A stretch of 7,143 bases of DNA from Bacteroidota bacterium (lineage in GTDB: Bacteria > Bacteroidota > Bacteroidia > Bacteroidales > Prolixibacteraceae), in assembly GCA_030695265.1 (NCBI GenBank), contig JAUYTA010000041.1:1-7143 (forward strand). Reading direction: 5' to 3'. Made by a program: the position numbers and the translations under genes. The notes under the pieces were generated by a model. It was not told the DNA's origin. It searched no databases and saw only the letters and a program-made list of their open reading frames with translations. Shown in pieces: positions 1 through 6,824 of this stretch (positions are counted from its first letter, which is position 1; every line of letters starts with the position of its first letter).

Positions 1-572
1 TCGTACCGCACAAATGTCTGAATTATTGATGACAAATCCACGATATTTATTTTCAGTGTTACATCCATCATCTTCGAATCCTCTTCCTGACTGACATAAA
101 AACTCAGAATTTTGGCATCATTGCCTTCAACTATTTGTGCAATTTGGGACAATGAATAATCGATCGAATTCAATTCCAATACGATAACTCCACCGGGTTC
201 TCGAACTGCAACCAAATCAGCAAATTTCTGGGCCAGTTCAAAAACAGTAATTACACCGCAATACTCATGATGAAGGTCGAGTACCGGTACAGCACTTATT
301 TTAAGTACCGAAATAGCCGAAAAAACTTCATATATATGCTGATTGGTGTGGATATGCGGCGTAAGTAAATGCTCCACAAAATCACCAACCGGTTTATCTG
401 TGATGTTTAAATCGTATATAATCTTATCTGAAATCAAACCGATCAATTTTTTCCCATCAACCACCGGCAAATGCGAAATCCTGAATATCTCCATCCAATT
501 GAGCGCTTTCTGACCGCTGTCAGTAAGTCGCAACGAAGGGACTACTTCAGAAAGGAGGTTTTGTGCTATCAT
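1..572 (-). CDS. CBS-domain pair protein with ACT-like C-terminal region (3' end cut by window edge)
   Basis: The frame opens at ATG 572-570 and stays open to the left edge, giving 190 residues without a stop. Two CBS motifs are visible. The first spans about residues 8-60, with [19 protein letters not shown] near 31-49. The second spans about 68-118, with [20 protein letters not shown] near 91-110. From about residue 127 the pattern ([20 protein letters not shown], then a [11 protein letters not shown] strand) resembles an ACT-type regulatory domain. CBS pairs usually bind adenine nucleotides and ACT domains bind small ligands, so a cytoplasmic ligand-sensing role is likely, but no partner or reaction can be named. 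As I recall, proteins of this build in Bacteroidota are about 220 residues long and sit beside NAD kinase and pdxJ, so a nadK gene may lie just off the left edge (inference). The start is preceded by AAAAAG rather than a true Shine-Dalgarno, which is normal for this phylum. Confidence 0.85.
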   Translation of the reverse strand, partial: MIAQNLLSEVVPSLRLTDSGQKALNWMEIFRISHLPVVDGKKLIGLISDKIIYDLNITDKPVGDFVEHLLTPHIHTNQHIYEVFSAISVLKISAVPVLDLHHEYCGVITVFELAQKFADLVAVREPGGVIVLELNSIDYSLSQIAQIVEGNDAKILSFYVSQEEDSKMMDVTLKINIVDLSSIIQTFVRY

Positions 573-639
573 CTTTTTAAGTTTTCATTATCAGTCAATC
601 GAATCAAAAATTGTAACTTGCGCCCATAAAATTCAGATC
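573..639. promoter_or_regulatory. Divergent intergenic region between the CBS gene and pdxJ
   Basis: These 67 bp separate two divergent start codons, so promoters for both directions must lie here or inside the neighbouring genes. On the plus strand, TAACTTG at 614-620 is a partial match to the Bacteroidota -7 box TAnnTTTG, about 20 bp before the pdxJ ATG, but no convincing -33 TTTG lies at the right distance. On the minus strand I find only AT-rich sequence without a full -7 box. The promoter role is inferred from gene layout and not from a clear motif. Confidence 0.35.
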
Positions 640-1353
640 ATGACCAGACTTAGCGTAAATATAAACAAAATAGCAACATTAAGAAATTCAAGGGGTGGCA
701 CCACACCGAGTGTTCTTGAAGCTGCGATTAATTGTCAAAGCTTTGGTGCACAGGGAATTACCATTCACCCAAGACCAGATGAGCGGCACATTCGAAAGCA
801 AGATGTTTTTGACATTAAACCTTATATTACCACTGAGTTAAATATTGAAGGCTATCCGGGAGAAGATTTTATTCAACTGGTAATAGGCGTAAAGGCAAAT
901 CAGGTAACCCTGGTTCCCGACGATCCAAATCAACTCACCTCCGATCATGGCTGGGATACAATTAAGCACGCTTCGTTCCTGAAAGACGTGATTGCCCGGT
1001 TTAAGGCAGAAGGAATCAGAACCTCTATTTTTGTTGATCCGATTCAGGAAATGATTGAAGGCGCCAAAGAAACCGGAACCGACCGCATTGAACTTTATAC
1101 CGAACCATTTGCAAAAATGTATCCTGTCGATCCGATAAAAGCAGTTGCTCCTTTTAAAGAATCTGCCAATCTTGCCCACAAACTAGGTTTGGGAATCAAT
1201 GCCGGTCACGATCTAAGCCTGAAAAATCTTCGCTTTTTTCACGATCATGTACCTTTTCTTGATGAAGTTTCCATCGGCCACGCATTAATTGCTGATGCAC
1301 TTTATCTGGGTCTGAAAAACACCATTCAGGAATATCTTTCCTGCCTGAAATAA
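640..1353 (+). CDS. pdxJ: Pyridoxine 5'-phosphate synthase PdxJ
   Basis: PdxJ condenses 1-deoxy-D-xylulose 5-phosphate with 3-amino-2-oxopropyl phosphate to give pyridoxine 5'-phosphate, the ring-closing step of the DXP-dependent vitamin B6 pathway, in the cytoplasm. The 237 residues match the family's usual length of about 240 and form a complete TIM barrel. Family signatures in order are [15 protein letters not shown] (6-20), [13 protein letters not shown] (39-51, His43 being the expected catalytic histidine), FNIEGY-like LNIEGY with Glu70, [16 protein letters not shown] (91-106), RIELYTEP (149-156), GINAGHDLS (185-193, His190) and [17 protein letters not shown] (209-225). The phosphate-binding glycine and GH motifs are intact. 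The ATG at 640 is the natural start because the family motif begins within seven residues. The next gene starts 7 bp after the stop, so the two are probably co-transcribed. Recognition is secure; the VNIN variant of the more common VNID is typical of Bacteroidota homologues. Confidence 0.97.
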   Translation: MTRLSVNINKIATLRNSRGGTTPSVLEAAINCQSFGAQGITIHPRPDERHIRKQDVFDIKPYITTELNIEGYPGEDFIQLVIGVKANQVTLVPDDPNQLTSDHGWDTIKHASFLKDVIARFKAEGIRTSIFVDPIQEMIEGAKETGTDRIELYTEPFAKMYPVDPIKAVAPFKESANLAHKLGLGINAGHDLSLKNLRFFHDHVPFLDEVSIGHALIADALYLGLKNTIQEYLSCLK

Positions 1354-1360
1354 ACTATCG

Positions 1361-2167
1361 ATGAAACTCTTTTTCAGGGAAGAAGGCGAAGGCTTTCCAA
1401 TTGTAATTGTACACGGATTGTATGGATCATCGGACAACTGGTTGACTGTGGGCAAAAAATTAAGCGCACGTTTCAAGGTTTACATGATCGACCAGCGCAA
1501 TCACGGACGTTCGCCAAATTCTGAGGAACACAGCTACGAAGCCTTAAAAAATGATCTGGCAGAATTTTTTGATCAGCATAAAATTGAAAAAGCCATTGTG
1601 ATGGGGCACAGTATGGGCGGGAAAACTGCCATGTGTTTTGCAGCCGATTATCCTGAACGGATCGAAAAGCTGATCGTTGTTGATATTGCCCCAAAAAACT
1701 ACTTTTTACTGAACGACGAAAGCCAGTATTTCCTGCACAAAAACATACTGCAAGCCATGCTCGAAATCGAATTCAGCAGAATGGAATCGCGAAAAGAAGT
1801 AGAAAATTACCTGCTTCAATAGATTGACTGTGCACAAATCGTTCAATTTCTATTAAAAAATGTACACCGCAGCAAAGAAACCCATCAATTTAAATGGCGG
1901 TTGAATGTAAATGCTTTGTATGACAATCTTGATGAAATCATCAGTGGCGTAAACGAAAGATGGTTCGAAGACCGGCTGCCAATTTTTAATTATCCGGTCC
2001 TGTTTATCAGGGGTGCAAAATCGAATTATATACTTCCTGAAGACGAAAAAACAATCAGACGTATTTATCCTGAAGCAATTATCAGTGAAATTCCGAATGC
2101 CGGCCACTGGCTTCACGCCGAACAGCCGGAACTGTTTATGGATGCTGTTCTGGAATTTTTAAAATAG
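1361..2167 (+). pseudogene. Alpha/beta-fold hydrolase (YbfF-like esterase) interrupted by an in-frame amber codon
   Basis: The first open part (1361-1822) encodes 153 residues and ends at TAG 1820-1822. The same frame then stays open for 114 more codons to a second TAG at 2165-2167. Read across the first stop, the product is about 268 codons, the normal size for small YbfF-like alpha/beta hydrolases. The first part holds the oxyanion-side HGLYGSSDNW (18-27), DQRNHGRS (44-51), the nucleophile elbow GHSMGG with Ser84, and VVDIAP with Asp108, the site used as acid in YbfF-type enzymes. The second part holds the cap region (FLLKNVHR, WRLNVNALYDNL), FPVLFIRG-like YPVLFIRGAKSNYI and the catalytic GHWLHAEQPE with His249. 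Neither half should be active alone. The substrate is unknown; the family hydrolyses small esters or thioesters. It lies 7 bp after pdxJ, so it is likely in one transcript with it. Recent nonsense mutation, sequence error and readthrough are all possible. It could equally be listed as a 153-residue truncated CDS. Confidence 0.85.
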
Positions 2168-2181
2168 GTTCAATAATCCTC

Positions 2182-3657
2182 CTACCGGTTATACTTCTTC
2201 GTTATTTCCTTTAAAAAGTGATGATGATTTGAACGTACCTGAGGCCAGGCAAAGCGCCATGTCCAGTTTCCTGTTGCAGTTCCCGGAGTATTCATTCGGG
2301 CTTCAGTGTCCAGCCCCAACAAATCCTGCATCGGAATTAGCGCCATCATTGCTGATGATGCCCACGCATATTCAGTCATCTGCCGAACCATTTCTTTTCC
2401 GTTGCCTTTCAAATACTTTCGGAGCATTTTACGTTCTGATTTTTCAATCGAATTAAACCAACCCAGCGTGGTATCATTGTCATGCGTACCAGTATATACC
2501 ACAAAATTCGAGTCATAGTTGTGTGTTAAATTTTCATTCGCTGCATCCGATCCAAAAGCAAACTGCAGGATTTTCATTCCGGGAAATCCAAAATCATCCC
2601 GTAATTTTTCCACTTCAGGAGTAATAACACCCAAATCTTCAGCAATAATATTTAGCTTTCCGAACTTTTCCTTTAATTTCCTGAACAGTTCATGGCCTTT
2701 TGCCGGAAGCCACTCTCCCACTACTGCCGTTTTGGCTTCGGCAGCTACCGACCAAAAAGATTCCAACCCGCGAAAATGATCCACCCGAACCAGATCGAAC
2801 ATCCTGAGGTTAAAATGAATGCGTGCCAGCCACCAATCGAAATCGCGTTCGGCCACCCTTTCCCAGTCGAACACCGGATTTCCCCATAGCTGACCGGTCT
2901 CGCTGAAATAATCGGGGGGAACTCCGCCAACCTGGGTTGGTTTTGAATCTGAGTCGAGCAGGAAAATATCCTGATTGGCCCAAACATCGGCGCTATCGAG
3001 CGAAACATACAATGGAATATCGCCGATGATCGAAATACCTTTCGTGTTGGCATAGGTTTTCAGTTTAAACCACTGCCTGAAAAAAATGAATTGCAGAAAA
3101 CGATGAAAATCTATTTCTGCGTGCAACTCTTTAAATGCCTCCTGAAGTGAATGTTTATCTCGAATTACAAATTTTTTCTTCCATGTATTCCAAACGGTTT
3201 CGCCAAATTTGGATTTTAACGAACGAAACAGCGCATAATCGTCGAGCCACCACGAGTTATGGCTCATAAACACAACATATTCGTCTTTGTAGCGATCAAA
3301 ATTCTTTTTAAAACTGGCAAAAGCTTCGTGAAAAAGGAACATTTTCCATTCCTCAACCCTTTCGAATTCTACTTTTTTGGTTTTGAAAAGCTGATCGGTT
3401 ACCGAATCTTTTGAGATCAAACGATCGGCCACCAATTGCTGAATATCAATAAACATCGGATCGCCTGCAAATGCAGAATAGCACTGATAGGGCGAATTGC
3501 CATAACCGGTTGGGCAAAGCGGCAATATCTGCCACAACTTTTGTTTTGTTTTTGCCAGAAAATCGACAAATAAAAACGCTTCCTTACCCAGACTTCCAAT
3601 TCCATCGCTGCCTGGTAATGAACTGATATGCAATAATATTCCGCTACTTCTTTCCAT
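2182..3657 (-). CDS. malQ: 4-alpha-glucanotransferase (amylomaltase, GH77), short form
   Basis: MalQ transfers alpha-1,4-glucan segments between maltodextrins, releasing glucose, in cytoplasmic maltose/starch or glycogen metabolism. From the ATG at 3657-3655 the protein has 491 residues, close to the roughly 500 of Thermus- and plant DPE1-type enzymes. Signatures in order are SSGILLHISSLPG (4-16), LPLCPTGYGNSPYQCYSAFAG (46-65), IGDIPLYVSLDSADVWAN (211-228), VGGVPPDYFSETGQLWGNP (243-261), RVDHFRG (291-297, nucleophile Asp293), IIAEDLG (337-343, acid/base Glu340), TGTHDNDT (389-396, Asp393) and RMNTPGT (454-460). All three catalytic carboxylates are present. An upstream in-frame ATG at 3696 would add 13 residues, but these come from the CACATAG palindrome and do not match the family, so I chose 3657. 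There are no N-terminal starch-binding domains, unlike the roughly 890-residue MalQ common in Bacteroides. It is convergent with the hydrolase gene, with only 14 bp between the stops. Confidence 0.95.
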   Translation of the reverse strand: MERSSGILLHISSLPGSDGIGSLGKEAFLFVDFLAKTKQKLWQILPLCPTGYGNSPYQCYSAFAGDPMFIDIQQLVADRLISKDSVTDQLFKTKKVEFERVEEWKMFLFHEAFASFKKNFDRYKDEYVVFMSHNSWWLDDYALFRSLKSKFGETVWNTWKKKFVIRDKHSLQEAFKELHAEIDFHRFLQFIFFRQWFKLKTYANTKGISIIGDIPLYVSLDSADVWANQDIFLLDSDSKPTQVGGVPPDYFSETGQLWGNPVFDWERVAERDFDWWLARIHFNLRMFDLVRVDHFRGLESFWSVAAEAKTAVVGEWLPAKGHELFRKLKEKFGKLNIIAEDLGVITPEVEKLRDDFGFPGMKILQFAFGSDAANENLTHNYDSNFVVYTGTHDNDTTLGWFNSIEKSERKMLRKYLKGNGKEMVRQMTEYAWASSAMMALIPMQDLLGLDTEARMNTPGTATGNWTWRFAWPQVRSNHHHFLKEITKKYNR

Positions 3658-3671
3658 ATACTCTATTTTTA

Positions 3672-3736
3672 AACCACATAGGCACATAGAAAACATAGTT
3701 ATTATTTTTCTATGTGAACTATGTGTCTATGTGGTT
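3672..3736. repeat. Palindromic repeat of CACATAG/CTATGTG units upstream of malQ
   Basis: Two 27-nt arms (3672-3698 and 3710-3736) are inverted copies matching at 23 of 27 positions, around an 11-nt AT loop. Each arm contains three spaced copies of a short word: CATAG-ended units on the left and CTATGTG units on the right. The outer ends are AACCACATAG and CTATGTGGTT. A further CACATAG lies at 3757-3763. The element begins 15 bp before the malQ ATG, so it could fold in the malQ leader or cover its promoter. I have a general impression that similar CTATGTGTCTATGTGG sequences are dispersed in Bacteroidota genomes, but cannot confirm this here. It is not a terminator type, as no T-tract follows a GC-rich stem. 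Confidence 0.8.
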
Positions 3737-3767
3737 ATAATTTATTTTTTAATTGCCACATAGCCAG

Positions 3768-3810
3768 TCCCGATTTATCGGGAGAACCCGCCATCCCGAA
3801 TGCCCGGGAT
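3768..3810. repeat. Pair of small TCCCG/CGGGA hairpins between the oxidoreductase gene and malQ
   Basis: TCCCGA at 3768-3773 pairs with TCGGGA at 3778-3783 across a TTTA loop. ATCCCG at 3793-3798 pairs with CGGGAT at 3805-3810 across AATGCC. The two hairpins share the same core and are 9 bp apart, which suggests a repeated intergenic element. They lie 44 bp or more past the stop of the minus-strand oxidoreductase gene and could shape its 3' end, but neither is followed by a clear U-run, so I do not call them intrinsic terminators. Confidence 0.65.
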
Positions 3811-3853
3811 CATTTCTTTGTGTGAGAAATAATTCTAATGGCTCGTTTCATAA

Positions 3854-4945
3854 CTATTGAATTAAATTACGGTAAGCCTTCAGGAAACCGGCTGTTTCCC
3901 GGACTATTCGCTGAACAGCCAACCCATGTTTAAGTTCAGGAACAAAGGCTTTTAGATCGTTGCCACCAAGAAAAATATAATGTGCGTGAATCATCGACCG
4001 CAACCAGCCCGGTGGAACATGACCTGACGGGAAACTGCTAATTGGCAAATAATTGCTACCAACTACCTGACGGATCCACTGTCCGGTTTCTTCAAGATAG
4101 TATTCGAAATAATCAACCGAATGCGACGAATACCGCAACATTCCCTTTTCGGCATATATTTCGAGCGAAACCAGATCGCCGGTACCCGAACTAATCCGAC
4201 TGGCCGACATTGTTCCTGCTGCAAAATTTTCAGGATGAACCAATGACAATGAACTGAACAAATCTGAATCTTCAGGAACATCGTCAAAACAGCCAGCCTG
4301 AAAAGCGCTTGTAATTTGCAAATTCTCGCCTAAAAAAGCCATCAGCAAACTAATTCCGTGCGATCCCAAATCGGCCATCGCCCCGCCATCAGGAGCAGGT
4401 GTTAATCGGGTTACACGTTTGTTGCGGTACGACTGCTGCAAATAATCGCCATGATAATATTTCAGGTCAAAATGAATCGGTTTTCCAAGTTTTCCGGAGT
4501 GCCAGAAAGCCAAAGCCTCACGCACCGAAGCGGTTTGCAAATACTGAAATCCAACCTGAATAACTTTTCCTGATTCAACTGCAATTTTGGCCATTTGCTG
4601 CTCTTCCTCCAGATTTGAACAAACTGGTTTTTCAAGGTAAATCCGTTTGACAGAAGGCATTTCAAGCGCCAATTTCAGATGTTCAAAATGAACCTTGTTT
4701 GGACCTAAAATCAACACAGTATTTATATCCGAATTGCTTCTGAATTCTTCAATGGAAAGCGATTTCTTAAAGCCAAATTTTTCGGCAAAAGCATCGCGGC
4801 TTTCCTTTCGGGCCGAACAAACGGCTTCAAACAAAATTTCAGGAACTTCAGGATAAAAATACCTGAGCGAATTCAGCGCAAAAGCATGTGCCTGTGCAAT
4901 TCCACCAGCCCCTAAAAAACCAATAACCATTTTTTCTGAAACCAT
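3854..4945 (-). CDS. Gfo/Idh/MocA-family NAD(P)-dependent oxidoreductase
   Basis: The 363 residues match the usual 330-400 of this family, whose members oxidise or reduce sugars, inositols and sugar derivatives with NAD(P) in the cytoplasm. The N-terminal Rossmann fold has the dinucleotide motif GFLGAGGIAQAH (9-20), followed by VLILGPNKVHFEHLKLAL (77-94) and the family EKP motif in YLEKPVCSN (103-111, Lys106). The C-terminal sheet domain carries DGGAMADLGSHGISLL (186-201), with Asp192 and His196 at the positions of the family's DxGxH catalytic motif. The substrate cannot be read from sequence. The start at 4945-4943 gives MVSEKMVIGF; the ATG five codons later (4930) is equally compatible with the family start, so the first five residues are uncertain. 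A candidate promoter lies 26 bp upstream. It sits between a GH51 arabinofuranosidase and MalQ, so a sugar-related substrate is likely, but the wide spacers argue against a single operon. Confidence 0.93.
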   Translation of the reverse strand: MVSEKMVIGFLGAGGIAQAHAFALNSLRYFYPEVPEILFEAVCSARKESRDAFAEKFGFKKSLSIEEFRSNSDINTVLILGPNKVHFEHLKLALEMPSVKRIYLEKPVCSNLEEEQQMAKIAVESGKVIQVGFQYLQTASVREALAFWHSGKLGKPIHFDLKYYHGDYLQQSYRNKRVTRLTPAPDGGAMADLGSHGISLLMAFLGENLQITSAFQAGCFDDVPEDSDLFSSLSLVHPENFAAGTMSASRISSGTGDLVSLEIYAEKGMLRYSSHSVDYFEYYLEETGQWIRQVVGSNYLPISSFPSGHVPPGWLRSMIHAHYIFLGGNDLKAFVPELKHGLAVQRIVRETAGFLKAYRNLIQ

Positions 4946-4971
4946 AAAATAAGTTCTGTATTTGGAGATCT

Positions 4972-5004
4972 CAAAATTAAGCGATTTAGTGAGAGTTTTG
5001 AAAA
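4972..5004 (-). promoter_or_regulatory. Candidate Bacteroidota-type promoter for the Gfo/Idh/MocA gene
   Basis: On the minus strand TAATTTTG (4979-4972) is an exact match to the -7 consensus TAnnTTTG. Twenty bp upstream lies TTTTC (5004-5000), a one-mismatch version of the -33 TTTG box. The 20-bp spacing fits the 19-21 bp known for Bacteroides sigma-ABfr promoters. Transcription would begin near 4965 and leave a leader of about 20 nt before the ATG at 4945. It lies between the GATTGA array and the gene, which agrees with a separate transcript after the GH51 terminators. Confidence 0.45.
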
Positions 5005-5035
5005 TTATTTTGAGGGATTGGAGGGAGTGACAAAA

Positions 5036-5154
5036 GATTGAAAGGATTGAGAAAGATTGAAGAGATTGAGAAGGATTGAAGAGATTGAAGGGATTGAAGG
5101 GATTGAGGAAGATTGAAAGGATTGAAAGGATTGAAGGGATTGACTGATTGAAAC
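5036..5154. repeat. Tandem GATTGA array, 13 copies at 8-10 bp spacing
   Basis: GATTGA starts at 5036, 5045, 5055, 5064, 5074, 5083, 5092, 5101, 5111, 5120, 5129, 5138 and 5146. Spacings are mostly 9 bp, with three of 10 and a last one of 8. The words between are purine only (AAG, GAAA, AGA, GAAG, AGG, GGAA) except CT at 5144-5145. The plus strand has no C from 5032 to 5143, so the other strand has no G there. A degenerate lead-in (GGGATTGGAGGGAG, about 5013-5026) suggests decayed older units. It fills most of the spacer between the GH51 terminators and the oxidoreductase promoter. No reading frame across it looks coding. The function is unknown; variable copy number by slippage is likely. Confidence 0.9.
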
Positions 5155-5156
5155 TA

Positions 5157-5192
5157 AAAATGGCCGGACTGCTTTCACGATCCGGCCATTTT
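5157..5192 (-). terminator. Strong hairpin terminator downstream of the GH51 gene
   Basis: AAAATGGCCGGA at 5157-5168 and TCCGGCCATTTT at 5181-5192 form a perfect 12-bp stem around a 12-nt loop. On the minus strand the stem ends in a run of five T (5160-5156), giving a standard intrinsic terminator 54 bp past the GH51 stop. The stem also ends in T4 on the plus strand, so it may act in both directions. Confidence 0.8.
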
Positions 5193-5203
5193 GTTAAATA
5201 TAT

Positions 5204-5223
5204 CCGTTCGCTGAAGCGAACGG
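5204..5223 (-). terminator. Second hairpin between the GH51 stop and the main terminator
   Basis: CCGTTCGC (5204-5211) and GCGAACGG (5216-5223) pair perfectly as an 8-bp stem with a 4-nt loop; on the minus strand the loop is TTCA. It lies 22 bp past the GH51 stop codon and 11 bp before the stronger hairpin. No long U-run follows, so it may stabilise the mRNA 3' end or help the stronger hairpin and not terminate by itself. Confidence 0.55.
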
Positions 5224-5245
5224 CAAAGGATAAAGCTTTTTTTAT

Positions 5246-6790
5246 TTATTCCAACTCTAAAACAACTACTGATTTAGAAGGGATACTCACTTCCAACTTG
5301 CTGTCGGAAAGTTTCTTTGCATTTTTAAACGCAACAGGTTTTACATCTTCAGGCTTGTCGAATGTATTGACTGAATTGAAAGCAGCAGCTGTTAAAACTG
5401 TTCCTGAACTGATTTTTGTGAACCCTTTTCCGGAAAGATTGATCTCCAGTTTGATCTCTTTGTTTGGATTCAGGTTGCTGAGGGTAACATGTATTTTTCC
5501 GTTTTTGTCAACCGATGCAGAGCTGCTGATGGCTGGAATCTGGTCGTTTCCCAGTTTGTACTGCTCGCAAAAAAGGCTCGATGGCAGCAAAGTTGCATCC
5601 TGATGCACATTGTACATTTTAAAAACATGGTAAGTTGGCGTCAGCACCATTTTGTTTCCTTCAGTTAAAATCATAGCCTGCAATACATTTACAATCTGTG
5701 CGATGTTGGCCATTTTTACACGATCGGCATGTTTGTTCAGAATATCCAGCGTACTTGAAGCAATCAATGCATCGCGCATCGAATTTTGCTGAAAAAGGTG
5801 ACCGGGAATGGTTCCGGGTTCCGAATCAGTCCAAATACCCCACTCATCCACCAGCAAATCAACTCGTTTATCTCTGTCATACTGATCCATGATAGATGAA
5901 TGTTTACTCACCAGTTCATCCATGTACAAACCTTTTTTCAATCCTGAAAAATAAAGTTCTTCGCCAAAACCGGTTGCTGCCGATTTATTGTTCCAGCCTT
6001 CACCGGCAATCGTATAATAATGAAGTGACAAACCATCCATGTTGTTACGACCTTTTTCCATCAGCACTTTGGTCCAGTTAAAATCGCTTCCATTCGATCC
6101 GCAACCAATACGCTGAAATTTATCGCCACCATACATTTTTGCGTAATTTGAATACTGTCTCATCAAATCGGCATAAAACTCGGGAGTCATATCACCACCG
6201 CAACCCCAGCTTTCATTGCCAATGCCAAGAAATTTTACATCCCACGGTTTATCGCGGCCATTTTTCCGGCGCAGGTTTGCCATCGGTACATCATCATCAG
6301 AGGTCATGTATTCAATCCATTCCACCATTTCGACCACAGTTCCTGAACCAACATTTGCTGAAATGTATGGATCGCATTTCAGTAATTCACAAAGATCGAG
6401 AAATTCGTTGGTACCAAAACTGTTATCTTCAACGGTTCCTCCCCAGAATACATTTTTAATTTTTGGACGTTGGTTCAGTGGGCCAACACCGTCTTTCCAA
6501 TGATAAGTATCTGCAAAACAACCTCCCGGCCAGCGAAGTACCGGAACTCTCAACGCCTGAAGAGCTTCAAGTATATCTTTACGGTAACCGTTAACATTGG
6601 GGATCGGAGAATCTTTACCTACCCAAATTCCGTCGTAAATACAACGGCCAAGATGTTCGGCAAACTGACCGTAAATGTTTTTATTGATCTGGGTTTTTCC
6701 CCCGGCAACATCAATCGAAAGTACATTGACCTGAGCATTTGTAGCAAAAGCGGCAAACAGAATAAACAAAAATAGAGATAACTTCTTCAT
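5246..6790 (-). CDS. Secreted GH51 alpha-N-arabinofuranosidase
   Basis: GH51 enzymes remove terminal alpha-L-arabinofuranosyl residues from arabinan, arabinoxylan and their oligosaccharides with retention of configuration. The protein has 514 residues, the length of the compact GH51 form (about 500). Residues 1-19 are a signal peptide (MKK, hydrophobic core LSLFLFILFAAFA, likely cut after TNA, just before QVNVL), so it probably acts in the periplasm; no lipobox cysteine is seen. The TIM barrel shows NIYGQFAEHLGRCIYDGIWV (38-57), LRWPGGCFADTYHWKDGVGP (85-104), GIGNESWGCGG (189-199, acid/base Glu193) and LLVDEWGIW (312-320, nucleophile Glu316). The C-terminal beta domain runs from about 380 to 514 and ends SVVVLELE. 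The ATG at 6790 is supported by the signal peptide directly after it. Two hairpins follow the stop, so it probably ends its transcript. No SusC/SusD pair or arabinose catabolic gene lies inside the window. Confidence 0.96.
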   Translation of the reverse strand: MKKLSLFLFILFAAFATNAQVNVLSIDVAGGKTQINKNIYGQFAEHLGRCIYDGIWVGKDSPIPNVNGYRKDILEALQALRVPVLRWPGGCFADTYHWKDGVGPLNQRPKIKNVFWGGTVEDNSFGTNEFLDLCELLKCDPYISANVGSGTVVEMVEWIEYMTSDDDVPMANLRRKNGRDKPWDVKFLGIGNESWGCGGDMTPEFYADLMRQYSNYAKMYGGDKFQRIGCGSNGSDFNWTKVLMEKGRNNMDGLSLHYYTIAGEGWNNKSAATGFGEELYFSGLKKGLYMDELVSKHSSIMDQYDRDKRVDLLVDEWGIWTDSEPGTIPGHLFQQNSMRDALIASSTLDILNKHADRVKMANIAQIVNVLQAMILTEGNKMVLTPTYHVFKMYNVHQDATLLPSSLFCEQYKLGNDQIPAISSSASVDKNGKIHVTLSNLNPNKEIKLEINLSGKGFTKISSGTVLTAAAFNSVNTFDKPEDVKPVAFKNAKKLSDSKLEVSIPSKSVVVLELE

Positions 6791-6824
6791 GTTGAGTAAT
6801 TTTATTGGTTATGTATTAGTTTCC

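Noticed and set aside
550..558. Shine-Dalgarno-like AAAGGAGG on the plus strand
   Set aside because: It lies inside the minus-strand CBS gene, about 80 bp before the pdxJ start, with no start codon at the right distance.
838..1179. Minus-strand frame of 113 residues opposite pdxJ
   Set aside because: It is an antisense shadow of a well-conserved gene and has no recognisable domain or supporting start signal.
1820..1822. Pyrrolysine or reassigned amber code
   Set aside because: malQ and the oxidoreductase end correctly at TAG at the expected family lengths, so TAG works as a stop here, and this hydrolase family has no known pyrrolysine site.
1901..2167. Separate 88-residue gene starting at TTG 1901
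   Set aside because: It is the same frame as the upstream hydrolase, the frame is already open from 1823, and it contains only the second half of the fold. The TTG is an ordinary leucine codon.
3658..3696. N-terminal extension of MalQ to the ATG at 3696
   Set aside because: The extra 13 residues are encoded by the CACATAG palindrome and its flank and have no family counterpart; the conserved start motif begins right after the ATG at 3657.
5036..5154. CRISPR array
   Set aside because: The repeated word is 6 bp with 2-4 bp between copies; there are no spacers of 25-40 bp and no cas genes.
5148..5603. Plus-strand frame of 151 residues
   Set aside because: It begins in the end of the repeat array, crosses both terminators and runs antisense to the C-terminal part of the GH51 gene, with no protein-like motif.
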